From the NCBI GenBank assembly GCA_026645635.1, contig JAPKMV010000135.1, positions 1 through 7,920 of the forward strand: 7,920 bases of DNA. The letters run 5' to 3'. A program made the translations under genes and the position numbers. Each line of letters begins with the position of its first letter. Positions within the stretch are counted from its first letter, which is position 1. The stretch is from Caldilineaceae bacterium. GTDB taxonomy: Bacteria; Chloroflexota; Anaerolineae; Caldilineales; Caldilineaceae. This document shows, piece by piece, positions 7,691 through 7,920 of this stretch. Under the pieces are notes generated by a model. The model was not told the DNA's origin, searched no databases, and saw nothing but the letters and a program-made list of their open reading frames with translations.

Positions 7691-7765
7691 GGGCTTTCAA
7701 TGCTTTCGGTGATGTCGGAACTGTATCTGTGAGGCATGTGCAGGAAGCAGCACGTTGGTGCAATT
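7691..7765 (-). other. 75-base leader before the helicase gene, no clear promoter
   Basis: This is the gap between the possible upstream stop and the helicase ATG. On the minus strand I see no convincing -35/-10 pair. The only ribosome-binding-like element is a weak GAAAG a few bases before the ATG. An in-frame TGA at 7697-7699 fixes the ATG at 7690 as the first possible start of the helicase. Transcription may come from further upstream, outside the window. Confidence 0.4.
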
Positions 7766-7920
7766 CTACTGTCCAAAGGTTGAATTGCGCAATTCGGCTG
7801 CCAGCTTCACGCCCGCTTGCTGCCGCCAAGGATAGGTGCGCTCGCAGCCGCATAAGTCCGATGGCCGGAAGACCCGCAAGAATTCCCGATTGCGCCTCCA
7901 CTTGGCATTCAGTCGAAAAT
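7766..7920 (-). CDS. Possible C-terminal end of an unrecognised protein (partial)
   Basis: An open frame enters from the right edge and runs 50 codons to a TAG at 7766-7768. The translation has a protein-like, mixed composition (for example LCGCERTYPWRQQAGVKLA near its middle), with a Cys-Gly-Cys and a YPWRQQ stretch. No family is recognised. It is on the same strand as the helicase gene, and its stop lies 75 bases before the helicase start, so it could be the preceding gene of the same operon. The reading rests only on an open frame and plausible residue content over a short stretch, so it may be chance or a remnant. An overlapping 72-codon frame in the same stretch (7683-7901) looks less protein-like and was not chosen. 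Confidence 0.35.
   Translation of the reverse strand, partial: FRLNAKWRRNREFLRVFRPSDLCGCERTYPWRQQAGVKLAAELRNSTFGQ
7782..7795. repeat. Perfect 14-bp palindrome GAATTGCGCAATTC
   Basis: The 14 bases are identical to their reverse complement. The half-site GCAATTC occurs again at 7760-7766, 29 bases away in direct orientation. The site lies about 92 bases upstream of the helicase start, so it could be an operator. It also lies inside the possible partial coding frame ending at 7766, where a palindrome could be accidental. The palindrome is certain; any regulatory role is inference. Confidence 0.4.

Noticed and set aside
7683..7901. Minus-strand 72-codon frame overlapping the helicase start
   Set aside because: It has no ribosome-binding site or recognisable motif and overlaps the helicase start by 8 bases. 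A neighbouring frame in the same stretch looks more protein-like.
1..7920. Firm assignment to DISARM or BREX
   Set aside because: Only a helicase and a methylase resemble parts of those systems, the order differs, and no diagnostic partner gene is present in the window.
1..7920. CRISPR array, tRNA, rRNA, insertion sequence or intrinsic terminator
   Set aside because: I found no regularly spaced repeats, cloverleaf-like segment, transposase frame or GC hairpin followed by a T-run.

Overview
This is a high-GC bacterial window in which every gene I can support lies on the minus strand. Transcription therefore runs from the right edge (7920) toward the left edge (1). The composition and the gene set (PIN-type toxin-antitoxin pair, DUF1156 methylase, SNF2 helicase with a DUF3883-like domain) fit a high-GC environmental bacterium. 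Chloroflexota is one guess, but nothing here fixes the taxon.

Layout in transcription order: (1) 7920-7766, a possible C-terminal end of an unrecognised gene entering from outside the window. (2) 7690-3584, a 1368-residue SNF2/DEAH-type helicase. It continues through a coiled coil and a DUF3883-like domain with a PD-(D/E)XK-type pattern, then into a C-terminal module that reads as an OLD-type TOPRIM domain. (3) 3523-2917, a compact toxin-antitoxin pair: a 75-residue antitoxin-like protein followed with overlap by a PIN-domain (VapC-type) ribonuclease. (4) 2879 to beyond the left edge, a DUF1156 / zinc-ribbon DNA methyltransferase with motif I (DPFAGGG) and motif IV (DPPY). It has 959 codons in the window and no stop.

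A methylase plus a large SNF2 helicase is the core of several anti-phage modification systems, for example BREX type 3 and DISARM class 1, and of DUF1156-containing defence cassettes. The likely logic is self-marking by the methylase, DNA translocation or sensing by the helicase, and possible cleavage by the DUF3883-like and/or TOPRIM modules. The embedded toxin-antitoxin pair could stabilise the locus or act as a back-up abortive response. The system type cannot be fixed from this window because the flanking genes lie outside it.

Two observations stand out. First, the helicase carries a TOPRIM-like module fused in frame at its C-terminus. Second, the methylase gene is a sharp compositional mosaic: a block of about 1.4 kb (about 721-2100) at 53% GC sits in frame between flanks of about 69% GC. 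The block covers the probable target-recognition region and the DPPY catalytic motif, which suggests the specificity core was replaced by recombination.
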